Source: Candidatus Anaerobiospirillum merdipullorum
GTDB taxonomy: Bacteria > Pseudomonadota > Gammaproteobacteria > Enterobacterales > Succinivibrionaceae
Assembly: GCA_018883895.1 (NCBI GenBank)
Contig: JAHLFG010000018.1
Span: forward strand, 1-43,018
Direction: 5' to 3'
DNA: 43,018 nt
The position numbers and the translations under genes are program-made. The notes below the pieces were generated by a model. That model made no database searches. It worked only from the letters and a program-made list of their open reading frames with translations, and was not told where the DNA came from. Position 1 is the stretch's first letter. Each line of letters opens with the position of its first letter. Below are positions 15,972-26,059 of this stretch, in pieces.

Positions 15972-16546
15972 AAAGTAGTAGTGCCATTTGGTATGAAGAA
16001 GAAAAATTTGGCACCGAGCTTACCGCGCCGACCAATACGGCAGTAGCAGATGCGCAAGCCAAGGAAGCAACGGCGACAGCGGATAAAGCTACATCCGCAC
16101 AACCACAAAAGCCTGCGACAAAGGTCTATGTGGAAGAAGTGCCGGCGGTGCAAATTGAAGAGGTGCACTTGAGCCCGGTCAAGGAGCGCTTTGCCTCTTG
16201 CTCACGACAATTTGTTAAAGATGAGCCGGAAAGCCCGGCCTTGGTACCGGAAATTTTTGCCGATATTAGCAAGAACTTTATGGTCTATTTCTTAATTTTG
16301 GTGCTGTGTGCCTTGGCCTTATTTAAGGTCTATCAGGTGCAACAAACCCGTTTGCTCACGGCGCAGTTAAATGAAGTGCGGCTTAATAATGAAGATTTAC
16401 AACGCCATTGGCTGGCGCTTACTTCTGAGCGGCAGGTTTTATCCGAGCACAGTCGGGTACGCCAACAGGCACAACAAGTTTTAGCCATGCAGGCGCCTGC
16501 CACCGATGCGGAGCTGATGATTGCGCTCCCGGCGGATCCACAATGA
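15968..16546 (+). CDS. ftsL: Cell division protein FtsL with long cytoplasmic N-terminus
   Basis: 192 residues against about 121 in E. coli. The first 95 or so are cytoplasmic, rich in Ala, Thr, Glu and Lys, and look disordered. One membrane helix follows (FMVYFLILVLCALALF, about 100-117), then a periplasmic coiled coil (QTRLLTAQLNEVRLNNEDLQ...). FtsL forms the FtsQLB complex with FtsQ and FtsB and activates FtsWI. Identity rests on topology, the coiled coil and its place between rsmH and ftsI. ATGA overlaps at both ends show tight coupling. Confidence 0.88.
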   Translation: MKSSSAIWYEEEKFGTELTAPTNTAVADAQAKEATATADKATSAQPQKPATKVYVEEVPAVQIEEVHLSPVKERFASCSRQFVKDEPESPALVPEIFADISKNFMVYFLILVLCALALFKVYQVQQTRLLTAQLNEVRLNNEDLQRHWLALTSERQVLSEHSRVRQQAQQVLAMQAPATDAELMIALPADPQ

Positions 16547-18270
16547 GCGAGCACTTAAAAGAGACCCCTAGTTATCAGCTGACCGGCTTTAGACGTGGGG
16601 TGGTGTGGCTAGTCCTCTTATGTGCCTGCGGCTTTTTAATTGGCCGTTTAGTCTATTTGCAGATCTTAGAGCCGGAATTTTTAGTCGCCGAAGGAAATGA
16701 GCGCGTGTTGCGCAGCTATTCCTTTGAGCCGGCGCGGGGCATGATTACCGATAGACAAGGCAAGATCTTGGCCATTTCAGTGCCGGTCAAGGCGGTTTAT
16801 GCCGATCCGGCACGCATGCATGAAGGTAAGGTTTTGCATGATGCGAGCCTAATTCGCCAAATTGCCGCCTTAGTGGATTTAAGCCCACAAGAGCTCTTTG
16901 AGCGTATTCAAAATCCCAAGCGGCGCTATGTGAAATTAAATGCCTATGTGCCCTTAGATAAGGCCCAGCAATTAAAAGATCTTGGCATCCCGGGGCTGTA
17001 CATTAACGATAATTATAAACGCTATTACCCCAATGGGGCGGTGAACGCTAGTTTAATTGGCCTGCTCAATTCAGCCGGGCAAGGCGTGTATGGCGTAGAG
17101 CAGAGTTTTAACTCCTATCTGTCGGCGCAAGCTTCCACCCGCGCGGCCCATAAGGACAGTCAGGGCCATGTGATTGAAAACTTGGGCGTCTTGGAGCAAG
17201 GCAAGGCCGGCGGCAACTTAATGCTCTCGATTGACGATAGATTGCAGACCATCAGCTATGGCGCTCTGACCGCGGCGGTGGAGAAATTTGGGGCTGAGTC
17301 GGGGTGCTTGGTCTTATTGGATGTGCGCAGTGGCGAGATCTTGTCTATGGTCACCGCTCCATCTTTTGATCCCAATCATCGCGAAACCTTTGATAGTAGC
17401 AAGGCACGCAATCGCGCAATTACCGATGTGTTAGAGCCAGGCTCCACGGTAAAACCCTTGGTGTCGCTAGCTGCCTTGGAAAATCAATTTACCAATTGGC
17501 AGGAGGTTTTTGACACGCGGCCCTTTAAGGTCAATGGCAAATTGGTGCGCGACTCGCATGCGATGAATCAGGGGACCTTGGCGGATATTTTGAAATATTC
17601 CTCCAATACCGGTATGGCGCATTTGGCCTTGCGCATGGGCCCGCAACCTATCTTGGATGTCTTTGCCCGTTTTGGCTTTGGCCAGCGCACGGGCTCTGGG
17701 TTAGTAGGTGAAGTGTCCGGGCAGCTTAATGCTGCGCGCCCTTTTTGGTCGGAGATTGATAAGGCCACCTTGGGCTTTGGCTATGGTATTACGGTCACGC
17801 CCTTGCAGTTGGCTTCGGCCTATGCCACCTTAGCCAATTTTGGTCGCCGCGTGCCGGTGAGTATTTTAAAGCAGCATCAATTGCCCCAAGCCCGTGGCTG
17901 TGCGTCACCGGCTGAAATTAAGCGTATTCAGGCCGTGCTGGAGACCGTGGTGTCAGGTGGTGGTACTGGTAGTAAGGCGGCCATTGATCGCTATCGCATT
18001 GCCGGTAAGACCGGTACGGCGATGCTTGCCGGTAAGGGCGGTTATATGCGCCGTTATATGTCCACTTTTGCAGGCTTTGCCCCGCTATCTAATCCGCGTT
18101 TTGCCTTGGTGGTGACCATTCGCGATCCCACCAAAGTTTCCTATTATGGCGGTGCGGTCTCGGGCCCGGTGTTTAAAGATGTTATGACACGCGCGTTACA
18201 GCTTTATAATGTGCCGCCGGATAAAGAAGAGCCAGAGGTACAAATGGCTAAAGTAAGTGGTCAACCATAG
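16543..18270 (+). CDS. ftsI: Septal peptidoglycan transpeptidase FtsI (PBP3)
   Basis: 575-residue class B penicillin-binding protein. It has a short cytoplasmic tail, a membrane helix at about 18-38, a pedestal domain, and the transpeptidase domain with active-site Ser301 (STVK), SSN at 353-355 and KTGT at 489-492. It cross-links septal wall made by FtsW. The periplasmic start RSYSFEPARGMITDRQGKILA is typical. Length is close to E. coli FtsI (588). It overlaps ftsL by ATGA; murE follows after 15 bases. Confidence 0.96.
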   Translation: MSEHLKETPSYQLTGFRRGVVWLVLLCACGFLIGRLVYLQILEPEFLVAEGNERVLRSYSFEPARGMITDRQGKILAISVPVKAVYADPARMHEGKVLHDASLIRQIAALVDLSPQELFERIQNPKRRYVKLNAYVPLDKAQQLKDLGIPGLYINDNYKRYYPNGAVNASLIGLLNSAGQGVYGVEQSFNSYLSAQASTRAAHKDSQGHVIENLGVLEQGKAGGNLMLSIDDRLQTISYGALTAAVEKFGAESGCLVLLDVRSGEILSMVTAPSFDPNHRETFDSSKARNRAITDVLEPGSTVKPLVSLAALENQFTNWQEVFDTRPFKVNGKLVRDSHAMNQGTLADILKYSSNTGMAHLALRMGPQPILDVFARFGFGQRTGSGLVGEVSGQLNAARPFWSEIDKATLGFGYGITVTPLQLASAYATLANFGRRVPVSILKQHQLPQARGCASPAEIKRIQAVLETVVSGGGTGSKAAIDRYRIAGKTGTAMLAGKGGYMRRYMSTFAGFAPLSNPRFALVVTIRDPTKVSYYGGAVSGPVFKDVMTRALQLYNVPPDKEEPEVQMAKVSGQP

Positions 18271-18285
18271 CTTTGAGGATGAGCA

Positions 18286-19842
18286 ATGCAGCGTAGCCTG
18301 TATGATGTATTAAATTATTTTTCCGTAGCAAATGTTCCGGCTACGGCCAAGAAGGTCAAACTTACCGACTTGGTCAGTGACACGCGTAAGTTACAGCCCG
18401 GGTCGATATTCTATGCCCATAAAGGGGCCCATGTGGACGGGCGCAAATTTATTGGGGAGGCGATAGCTAAAGGCGCCGCCTTAATTTTGTTGCAGCGTGA
18501 ACAGGCCGATGAGGCTACTTTGCAGGCTTGTCAAAAGGTGCCGGTGGCCTTGTTTTCTAAGGTCGATGAGGTGGGCAAATTTGCCTCCTATTTCTTTGAC
18601 TATCCGTCGCTTAAATTACGCCTCTTGGGGGTAACTGGTACCAATGGCAAGACCACCATTACCTTTTTAATGGCGCAACTGCTGCAGGCCTTTGACAAAA
18701 AGTGCTATATCTTAGGTACCTTGGGTTATGGCTTCTTGGGTCATTTACACAAAAGCCCCAATACCACTTTAGAGCCCATTGAATTGCAACGCCATTTAGC
18801 GCAAGCGGTAGCAGAAGGTGCGCGCTATGCGGTAATGGAAGTGTCGTCCATCGGCGTGGTAGAAGGCCGCGTGTCCGGCTGTACTTTCTTTGGGGGCGTG
18901 TTTACCAATTTAACGCGCGATCATTTAGATTATCACCACACCATGGAAAACTATGCTGCCGCCAAGGAGCAGTTTTTACGCATGGTGCCGCCGCGGCATT
19001 TGGTCATCAATGCCGAGGATGAGTATGGGCACAAGTGGCTCCAACAATTTGGTGAGAGCATCTATTACGCCCGTGAAGGGGTCAAGAGCATTATGGCTGA
19101 CAAGCGTGGGCTGATTGCCACGCAATTGCAATACCATAAAAATGGCACCAGCCTGTATCTTGCGAGCAATATGGGGCGTTATGAGGTCAATCTGCCGCTC
19201 ATGGGCGCCTTTAATGTCTCCAATTATTTGGCGGCCTTAAGTCTCTTGCATGTCATTGGCTTACCGTTTAATGAATTAATCCGTGCTAGCGCCAACTTAA
19301 AGCCGGTAGTTGGACGCATGGAGCGCTTTAGTGCCCCGGATGGGGCGGCTCCTTTGTGCATTGTCGATTATGCCCATACCCCCGATGGAGTGGAGCAGGC
19401 TTTAAAGGCCGCGCGCGAGCATATGGAGCTTAATGCCCCCTTAATTTGTGTCTTAGGCTGTGGCGGAGATCGCGATAGCGGTAAACGGCCGATCATGGCC
19501 CGTAAAGCTGCGGTCTATGCCGATAAGGTCTTTATCACCTCAGACAATCCGCGCACGGAAGATCCTCAGCGTATTATCGATGAGATGCTTTTAGGGGTCA
19601 GCATGGCCTCAGAAAAGATAAGCGTTATCGTTGATCGTAAAGAGGCCATTGCCGCGGCCGTAGCCTATGGACGCGCGCATGCGCACAGCGTGGTCTTAGT
19701 GGCCGGCAAGGGGCATGAGGACTATCAGATCTTAAAGGATAAGACCATTCACTTCTCTGATAGGGAGGAAGTGTGTGCCCTCTTAGGTCTGCCGCAACCT
19801 GCTGGTTTGTATGCTGAAAGTAATGCTGTGGAGGGCGCATGA
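18286..19842 (+). CDS. murE: UDP-MurNAc-tripeptide synthetase MurE (meso-DAP adding)
   Basis: 518-residue Mur ligase that adds meso-diaminopimelate to UDP-MurNAc-Ala-Glu in the cytoplasm. ATP-binding loop GTNGKTT is at 118-124, with MEVSS and the carbamylated-Lys region further on. The specificity motif DNPR (SDNPRTEDP, near residue 420) identifies meso-DAP rather than lysine. The N-terminal domain has SDTRKLQPGSIFYA, the UDP-binding segment. It overlaps murF by ATGA. Confidence 0.96.
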   Translation: MQRSLYDVLNYFSVANVPATAKKVKLTDLVSDTRKLQPGSIFYAHKGAHVDGRKFIGEAIAKGAALILLQREQADEATLQACQKVPVALFSKVDEVGKFASYFFDYPSLKLRLLGVTGTNGKTTITFLMAQLLQAFDKKCYILGTLGYGFLGHLHKSPNTTLEPIELQRHLAQAVAEGARYAVMEVSSIGVVEGRVSGCTFFGGVFTNLTRDHLDYHHTMENYAAAKEQFLRMVPPRHLVINAEDEYGHKWLQQFGESIYYAREGVKSIMADKRGLIATQLQYHKNGTSLYLASNMGRYEVNLPLMGAFNVSNYLAALSLLHVIGLPFNELIRASANLKPVVGRMERFSAPDGAAPLCIVDYAHTPDGVEQALKAAREHMELNAPLICVLGCGGDRDSGKRPIMARKAAVYADKVFITSDNPRTEDPQRIIDEMLLGVSMASEKISVIVDRKEAIAAAVAYGRAHAHSVVLVAGKGHEDYQILKDKTIHFSDREEVCALLGLPQPAGLYAESNAVEGA

Positions 19843-21290
19843 TAGCCTTTAAGTTACAAAAGCTGTCACAGCTAGATAGCAAGGTACAGATTTTACCTGG
19901 GGCAAATGCAAGTCAAACTGATGTGACCGCGGTGGAAACAGATAGCCGCAAACCCTGCGCGGGGGCCTTATTTATTGCCCTTAAAGGGGAGCGCTTTGAC
20001 GGTCATCGCTTTGTACAGGTGGCTGCAAAGCAGGGAGCTGCCATGTTAGGCATCGCCGCTGACTTTTACGCCCAGGAAAAGGCACTGTGCACAAAGTTGC
20101 AACAAAGCGGGCATAGCTTAGTGATAGCCCCGGATACGCAGCGTTTATTGGGCCTGTGTGCGCTGGCAGTACGGCAGCAGTCAACTGCTAAAGTAGTTGC
20201 GCTGTCAGGCTCGTGTGGTAAAACCACCGTCAAGGAAATGACCGCGGCCATTTTAAGTAAGTGCGGGCGCGTGCTCTATACCCAAGGCAACTTTAACAAT
20301 GATATCGGGGTGCCGCTTACCTTATTGCGTTTAACCCCCCAAATAGATTTTGCCGTCATTGAGCAGGGGGCCTCGCATCGCGGGGACTTGGCGCGTACCT
20401 GTGAATTTGTCCAGGCGCAAAGTGCGCTCATTACCAATGTGGGGCAGGCGCATATTGAGGGCTTTGGCTCGCCGGAGGGCGTGTATTTAGGCAAACGCGA
20501 GTTAATTGAAGATGTGGCACAGCGTGGGGGCATTGGCATCGTTCCGGCTTGCGGCAACTTTGCTACAAACTTTGCCCACGATTTTGCTGCCATGCTACAT
20601 AAAGGGCGTTTGTGGACCTTTGGAGAGGCTTGCGTGTCACCACAGGCTGAGGTGACGTATAAGCTCCATCAGGCCAGCCCGGCGGGGATCAGTTTTACGC
20701 TCAACATCCGGGGGCAGGAACTGACGCTTAATTTACCTATCTTAGGGGCGCACAATGCCGCTAATGCGGCGGCAGCTGCCGCTTTGGCCTTAAGTGTGGG
20801 GGCGGATATCAACGCCATTAAGGACGGGCTTGAGAGTTGTCAGACTTTGCCCGGGAGGCTACAGCGTGTGGAATTGCCCGGCATTACCGTGCTTGATGAC
20901 GCGTATAATGCCAGCTTCAATGCCATGCTAGCGGGGATTGCTACCTTAGGAGAGTTTAAAGATGCAAGACGCATCTTGGTCTTAGGGGATATGGGGGAGC
21001 TTGGAAGTAAGGCTCAGGACTTACATCGGCAAGTAGGCCTGGCCGCTTGTGGGCAATGTGAGCTCTTATTGACCCAAGGCCCATTAACTACGCTTACCCA
21101 TGAGGCTTTTCAGGGGCGTAAAGCGCATTTTGCTTCGCAAGCAGAGCTCTGTGCTGCTTTGGCCAAGGAGTTAGATGATGCGGCTAAAGTAGGAGCGCAT
21201 TGCTGTGTCCTCATTAAAGGCAGTCACTCCATGCATATGGACCGCGTTAGCGATTTTTTACAGCGCCGCAGCCATGCGGCTCAAGCTTAG
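19839..21290 (+). CDS. murF: UDP-MurNAc-pentapeptide synthetase MurF
   Basis: 483-residue Mur ligase that adds D-Ala-D-Ala to UDP-MurNAc-tripeptide. The N-terminal domain carries ETDSRKPCAGALFIALKGERFDGH; the P-loop is SGSCGKTTVKEM (E. coli has GSSGKTS); later EQGASHRGDL and LDDAYNASFNAM. The nucleotide loop has Cys where Ser is more usual, which should not prevent activity. The D-Ala-D-Ala ligase gene that makes its substrate is not in this window. It lies between murE and mraY, 8 bases before the latter. Confidence 0.95.
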   Translation: MIAFKLQKLSQLDSKVQILPGANASQTDVTAVETDSRKPCAGALFIALKGERFDGHRFVQVAAKQGAAMLGIAADFYAQEKALCTKLQQSGHSLVIAPDTQRLLGLCALAVRQQSTAKVVALSGSCGKTTVKEMTAAILSKCGRVLYTQGNFNNDIGVPLTLLRLTPQIDFAVIEQGASHRGDLARTCEFVQAQSALITNVGQAHIEGFGSPEGVYLGKRELIEDVAQRGGIGIVPACGNFATNFAHDFAAMLHKGRLWTFGEACVSPQAEVTYKLHQASPAGISFTLNIRGQELTLNLPILGAHNAANAAAAAALALSVGADINAIKDGLESCQTLPGRLQRVELPGITVLDDAYNASFNAMLAGIATLGEFKDARRILVLGDMGELGSKAQDLHRQVGLAACGQCELLLTQGPLTTLTHEAFQGRKAHFASQAELCAALAKELDDAAKVGAHCCVLIKGSHSMHMDRVSDFLQRRSHAAQA

Positions 21291-21298
21291 GATAGCGT

Positions 21299-22381
21299 AT
21301 GGCTTATTTACTCTTTGATTATTTAGCACAATTTGTCGATTCATTTCGTGTATTTGAATATCTGTCATTTCGTGCGGCTTTAGCCTTTTTAACTGCCCTT
21401 ACCATCTCCTTATGTTTGGGGCCCTATTGCATTCGCAAGTTGCAGTTATTGCACTTTGGCCAGGTGGTGCGTAAGGATGGCCCGGAGAGCCATTTAAAAA
21501 AGCAGGGTACCCCGACCATGGGTGGCGTGCTTATCAATTCCACCATCGTGCTCTCCTGCCTTTTGTGGTGTCGCATTGATAATCTCTATGTGGTGTTATG
21601 TCTTATCACCTTGGTGGTGTATGGCTTAATTGGTTTTGCCGATGACTATTTAAAGGTAGTGCGGCATGATCCGCATGGTTTGCGCGCTAAATATAAGTAT
21701 TTCTGGCAATCGGCGGCCGCTTTGGGCTTATCCTGCGCCATCTATGGCTTTGCCGAAACCAAAGCCGAGACTACCTTGGTAGTACCTTTCTTTAAGGACT
21801 TTATGCCAGATTTAGGCTTTTTAATCATTCCCTTGGCCTATTTCGTGCTTACCGGTGCTTCTAATGCGGTAAATTTAACCGATGGCTTAGATGGCCTGGC
21901 TATCATTACCACGGTGACGGTGGCCGCGGGTTTTGGTTTGATTGCGTGGCTGACGTCCAACGCCAATTTTGCCGCCTATCTCTATATTCCTTATCTGCCC
22001 AAGGCCTCGGAGCTTTTGGTGGTGTGTACCGCCATTTGCGGGGCGGGTTTAGGCTTTTTGTGGTTTAACACTTATCCTGCCGAAGTCTTTATGGGCGATG
22101 TGGGCTCGCTGGCTTTAGGCGCGCTTTTGGGGATCATTGCGCTTTTAGTGCGCCAAGAGCTTTTGCTAGTTATCATGGGCGGCATTTTTGTGCTGGAGAC
22201 AATTTCCGTGATTTTACAGGTGGGCTCGTATAAAATGACCGGCCGGCGCATCTTTAAGATGGCCCCGATTCATCATCATTTTGAAAAAGGCGGGTGGCCG
22301 GAGCCACGCGTCTTTATGCGCTTTTGGATTATCACGGTAGTACTGGTGCTCTTAGGTCTCATTACCCTCAAGCTCCGCTAA
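21299..22381 (+). CDS. mraY: Phospho-MurNAc-pentapeptide translocase MraY
   Basis: 360-residue polytopic membrane enzyme, the length of E. coli MraY, transferring phospho-MurNAc-pentapeptide to undecaprenyl phosphate to form lipid I. About ten membrane spans are visible. Conserved motifs are [21 protein letters not shown] (catalytic Asp pair), [22 protein letters not shown] and [13 protein letters not shown]. It is the first membrane step after murF and shares the operon. Confidence 0.97.
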   Translation: MAYLLFDYLAQFVDSFRVFEYLSFRAALAFLTALTISLCLGPYCIRKLQLLHFGQVVRKDGPESHLKKQGTPTMGGVLINSTIVLSCLLWCRIDNLYVVLCLITLVVYGLIGFADDYLKVVRHDPHGLRAKYKYFWQSAAALGLSCAIYGFAETKAETTLVVPFFKDFMPDLGFLIIPLAYFVLTGASNAVNLTDGLDGLAIITTVTVAAGFGLIAWLTSNANFAAYLYIPYLPKASELLVVCTAICGAGLGFLWFNTYPAEVFMGDVGSLALGALLGIIALLVRQELLLVIMGGIFVLETISVILQVGSYKMTGRRIFKMAPIHHHFEKGGWPEPRVFMRFWIITVVLVLLGLITLKLR

Positions 22382-22418
22382 TTTCATCGATTTGCCATAG
22401 GCAATCAAGGACATATTC

Positions 22419-23753
22419 GTGAACGCAAATTTAAACGGTAAAAAAGTCGCAGTAGTCGGCTTAGGTATCTCCAATATCGCGGTCATTGGCTATCTCTTAC
22501 GGCATGATCTGCGTAAATTATCCATTTTTGATACCCGCATAAATCCTCCCTATGTCGATGAGATGCCAGGTGGGGTGGATTTGAACTTAGGTCCGCTCAA
22601 TGGCAAATTATTGGCCACCTATGACATCTTGGTGGTTTCGCCGGGAATTAGCATTCATATGCCGGAAATTGAGGAAGCGGCGGCGGCCGGAGCGCGGATT
22701 ATCGGTGATATTGAGCTCTTTGCCTTTGAAGCCCAGGCTCCGATTGTAGGCATTACGGGATCTAACGGCAAGTCCACCGTCACCGCCTTAGTTACCGCCA
22801 TGGCCGAGCAGGCGGGGATCAGAACCGCCGTCGGCGCCAATTTTGGCATTGCGGTCTTTGATATTCTCTCGGATAAAGTGGGACTTTATGTGTTGGAGTT
22901 GTCCAGCTTTGAGCTCGAGACTACGTATTCGTTAAATTTAGCGGCCGGTACTATCCTTAATGTCAGCGAAGACCATTTAGATCGCTATGGCGGCAATATT
23001 GAAAACTATGCTGCAGCCAAGCAGCGCATTTTCCGCCACTGCAAGCGTGTGATTGTCAATCGTACCGATGCGCGTACCTTGCCGCCTTCCGGGCAGTATT
23101 GGGCCAGCTTTGGGCCGGATAATCAGGATTATGGGCGTGAGGTGTGCGAGGAAGGGACCTTCCTGACAAAAAATGGGCGGCGCGTCTTTAATTGCCGTGA
23201 CTTGGTCATTTGCGGCTCGCACAATGAATTAAATGCCGCCGCCGCGATGGCTTTGGCCGATGCCGTGGGCATCCCCGAAGAGGCGCAAGTGCGAGCTTTA
23301 CGCACCTTCACGGGACTGGAGCATCGCTGTCAATTGGTACGCGTGCTTGACGGCGTGTCCTTTTACAATGACTCCAAGGCCACCAATGTGGCCTCGACGC
23401 AGGCGGCCATTGAAGGTCTGCGCGCTCGGCACCCAGCCGGCATTATCTTGCTGGCAGGCGGCCTAGGTAAGGGACAGGATTTCTCGCCTTTAAAGCAGTA
23501 TTTGGGTAACACTGTCAAGCGCATGTATTGCTTTGGGCGCGATGCAGACAAACTCTTGACGCTCTCCTCGGAGTACACGCGCAGTGTGCTTAATTTGCGT
23601 CAGGCTTTAAATGAGGCTTTTGCCTATGCCGCACCGGGGCAGGCTATCTTGCTGTCTCCGGCTTGTGCCTCCTTTGATCAATTCAAAGGCTTTGAAGAGC
23701 GCGGGCGCATCTTTGTCAGCCTCGTGACGCATTTAGAGAGCCGCGAGGTTTAA
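22419..23753 (+). CDS. murD: UDP-MurNAc-L-alanine:D-glutamate ligase MurD
   Basis: 444-residue Mur ligase. N-terminal KVAVVGLGISNIAVIGYLL binds UDP; ATP loop GITGSNGKST lies near 110-119; later LNVSEDHLDRYGG, FTGLEHRCQ, YNDSKATN and LLAGGLGKGQDF, all MurD-type. The start codon is GTG at 22419, with AAGG upstream. A 37-base gap separates it from mraY. ftsW follows after 2 bases. Confidence 0.95.
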   Translation: MNANLNGKKVAVVGLGISNIAVIGYLLRHDLRKLSIFDTRINPPYVDEMPGGVDLNLGPLNGKLLATYDILVVSPGISIHMPEIEEAAAAGARIIGDIELFAFEAQAPIVGITGSNGKSTVTALVTAMAEQAGIRTAVGANFGIAVFDILSDKVGLYVLELSSFELETTYSLNLAAGTILNVSEDHLDRYGGNIENYAAAKQRIFRHCKRVIVNRTDARTLPPSGQYWASFGPDNQDYGREVCEEGTFLTKNGRRVFNCRDLVICGSHNELNAAAAMALADAVGIPEEAQVRALRTFTGLEHRCQLVRVLDGVSFYNDSKATNVASTQAAIEGLRARHPAGIILLAGGLGKGQDFSPLKQYLGNTVKRMYCFGRDADKLLTLSSEYTRSVLNLRQALNEAFAYAAPGQAILLSPACASFDQFKGFEERGRIFVSLVTHLESREV

Positions 23754-23755
23754 GC

Positions 23756-24919
23756 ATGCTTGCTAAGATCTGGTACGCTTTAATGGGGACCAAGCCGACT
23801 TTTGATCGCGGCTTGTTGCTATGCGTACTAGCTCTATTAGGCATTAGCGTGGTCCTTATCAATTCAGCCTCGGTGATGGAGGCCTTTACCCGCTTTGGCG
23901 ATAGCGCTTACTATTTAAAGCGTCAGTTGGTCTATGTGGTGTTGGGCCTGTTCGTCTTTATTTTTTGTGCCACCATCCCCACCGCTCAGGTACAGCGTTT
24001 TGCCATGACTTTGTTATTGTTCTCCATTGCGCTCTTAATATTAGTGCTCATTGTAGGACGCGAAATTAATGAGGCCAAACGCTGGATTGAGCTGGGCTTT
24101 TTTAATATTCAACCGGCGGAGATCTTAAAGCTCTCGTGGATTATTTATCTGGCCTCCTATTCAAGTCGCAAGACCGAAGAGATTCGCAAACTTACCAAAG
24201 GCTTTCTCAAGCCCTTATTCTTAATTGGCTTTATTGCAGCACTACTGCTCGCGCAGCCTGATTTTGGCTCCTTGGTGGTGGTGACTTCGATTACCTTTGG
24301 CATTTTGTTTGTCTCCGGGGCAGGCTTAACCAAGTTTTTCCTCACCGGCTTTATCGTGGCGCTTATCGGTGCGGCACTGATTGTTTTTCAGCCCTATCGC
24401 TGGCGGCGCGTGATGTCCTTTTTGGATCCGTGGGCGGATGAATTTGGCTCGGGCTATCAGTTAACGCAATCCTTAATGGCTTTTGGCCGCGGCGGGGTGC
24501 ATGGCGAGGGAATTGGTAATTCCATTCAGAAATTAGGTTATCTTCCGGAGGCGCATACCGACTTTGTTACCGCCATCTTAGGTGAGGAATTGGGCTTTGT
24601 CGGCATGCTCATCGTGATTGCCTTGGAGTTTTTCATTGTCTTTAAGGCAGTGCGTTTGTCCTTTGCGCTATTGCGCCACGCTCCATCCTTTGCCGGCTAT
24701 GCCGCCTTTGGGATTGGCTGTTGGTTTGCGTTGCAGACCGTAATTAATATTGGGGCTGCCACCGGGGCCTTGCCGACTAAGGGCCTGACCTTACCGCTGG
24801 TGTCCTATGGGGGCTCTTCATTGATGATTACCATGGCCGCGCTGGCGCTGTTAATGCGCATTGATTTTGAGTATCGTCATGGTCCCTTAGGCCCTAAGGG
24901 TAAGAAACGCTTGGTATAA
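23756..24919 (+). CDS. ftsW: Septal peptidoglycan polymerase FtsW (SEDS family)
   Basis: 387 residues with about ten membrane spans. It has the SEDS signatures LINSASVMEAF, GREINEAKRWIELGFFNIQPAEILKLSWIIYLA, QPDFGSLVVV, FWADEFGSGYQLTQSLMAFGRGG-like segments and the C-terminal ALPTKGLTLPLVSYGGSS. FtsW polymerises lipid II at the septum together with FtsI. It ends in a short basic tail (GPKGKKRLV). The position between murD and murG is the classical one. Confidence 0.95.
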   Translation: MLAKIWYALMGTKPTFDRGLLLCVLALLGISVVLINSASVMEAFTRFGDSAYYLKRQLVYVVLGLFVFIFCATIPTAQVQRFAMTLLLFSIALLILVLIVGREINEAKRWIELGFFNIQPAEILKLSWIIYLASYSSRKTEEIRKLTKGFLKPLFLIGFIAALLLAQPDFGSLVVVTSITFGILFVSGAGLTKFFLTGFIVALIGAALIVFQPYRWRRVMSFLDPWADEFGSGYQLTQSLMAFGRGGVHGEGIGNSIQKLGYLPEAHTDFVTAILGEELGFVGMLIVIALEFFIVFKAVRLSFALLRHAPSFAGYAAFGIGCWFALQTVINIGAATGALPTKGLTLPLVSYGGSSLMITMAALALLMRIDFEYRHGPLGPKGKKRLV

Positions 24920-24928
24920 GGATGGGAG

Positions 24929-26047
24929 ATGAAAGTTCTGATTATGGCCGGAGGTACCGGCGGACATGTGATCCCGGCGCTATCCATTGCGCGTTTGCTG
25001 CAAGCACGCGGCGCTGACATCTTATGGTTGGGCGCGCGCGGGCGCATGGAAGAGCAATTGGTTCCTAAGGCGGGCTTTAAGATTGCCTATATTAAGGTAC
25101 AGGGGCTGCGCCGTAATGGGCTGAAGTCCTTAATGGGCGCACCGTGGATGATTATGCGCGCCATCTGGCAGGCACGAAAGGTGATTAAAGACTTTGCCCC
25201 GGATGTGGTCATCGGCATGGGTGGTTATGCCTCAGGCCCGGGCGGGGTGGCAGCTAAAATGCTGGGTATACCTTTAGTTTTGCATGAGCAAAATGCGGCG
25301 GCAGGGCTTACCAATCGGCTGTTGTTTAAAATTGCCAATTTAGTGTTATTAGGCTTCCCGGGGGCCTTTAGTGGGCCTAAGGTACAAGTCACCGGCAATC
25401 CAGTGCGCCCGGAAATTGCCGCTTTGCATGCCTTAAACCGGGAATTTTTGGCCGCTGACACTTTACATCTTTTAATTGTTGGCGGCTCCTTAGGGGCGCA
25501 GGCTTTAAATGAAAAACTCCCGGCGCTGTTAAGTGACTTTTATATAAAAAAGGTCAAGCCGACAGGGCTTTCTCTGCATATCGTGCATCAATGTGGCAAG
25601 GGCAATCAGGCCAAGGTTGCCGCCTGCTATGCGCAGCAGAGCACGGCCACGGAGGAGGGCTTTGGCGTCACTACACAGGATTTTATTGATGATATGGCCG
25701 CACAATACCGCAGCGCAGATGTGGTAATTTGCCGCGCCGGTGCGTTGACGGTGGCAGAAGTGGCCGCTGCGGGCTTGCCGGCTTTATATATCCCCTTGCC
25801 CACGGCGGTGGATGATCATCAAACCAAGAATGCGGCCGTGCAGGTAAGCCTCGGTGGGGCGGCGATGATTGCGCAGGCAAATTTAAATGCCACCACCTTG
25901 CAGGCAAGTTTAAGTCACTTACTTGAGCAAGGGGAGCTTGCCAAACGCGCTGATTGTCAACGGCAGGCGGCAGTTTTAGATGCCCCGCAGCGCGTGCTAC
26001 AAGCTATCGATGCGCTATTGGCCGCTTATGGTAAAAAAGTTAATTAG
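24929..26047 (+). CDS. murG: UDP-GlcNAc:lipid I N-acetylglucosaminyltransferase MurG
   Basis: 372-residue GT28 glycosyltransferase at the cytoplasmic membrane face; it converts lipid I into lipid II. N-terminal GGTGGHVIPAL (the GGTGGHxxPA motif), GMGGYASGPGG, LHEQNAAAGLTNRLL, LIVGGSLGAQALNE and the donor-binding VICRAGALTVAEVAAAGLPALYIPLPTAVDDHQTKNA are present in order. AAGGATGGGAG precedes the ATG. Somewhat longer than E. coli (355). Confidence 0.96.
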   Translation: MKVLIMAGGTGGHVIPALSIARLLQARGADILWLGARGRMEEQLVPKAGFKIAYIKVQGLRRNGLKSLMGAPWMIMRAIWQARKVIKDFAPDVVIGMGGYASGPGGVAAKMLGIPLVLHEQNAAAGLTNRLLFKIANLVLLGFPGAFSGPKVQVTGNPVRPEIAALHALNREFLAADTLHLLIVGGSLGAQALNEKLPALLSDFYIKKVKPTGLSLHIVHQCGKGNQAKVAACYAQQSTATEEGFGVTTQDFIDDMAAQYRSADVVICRAGALTVAEVAAAGLPALYIPLPTAVDDHQTKNAAVQVSLGGAAMIAQANLNATTLQASLSHLLEQGELAKRADCQRQAAVLDAPQRVLQAIDALLAAYGKKVN

Positions 26048-26059
26048 AGATAGAGCGAT

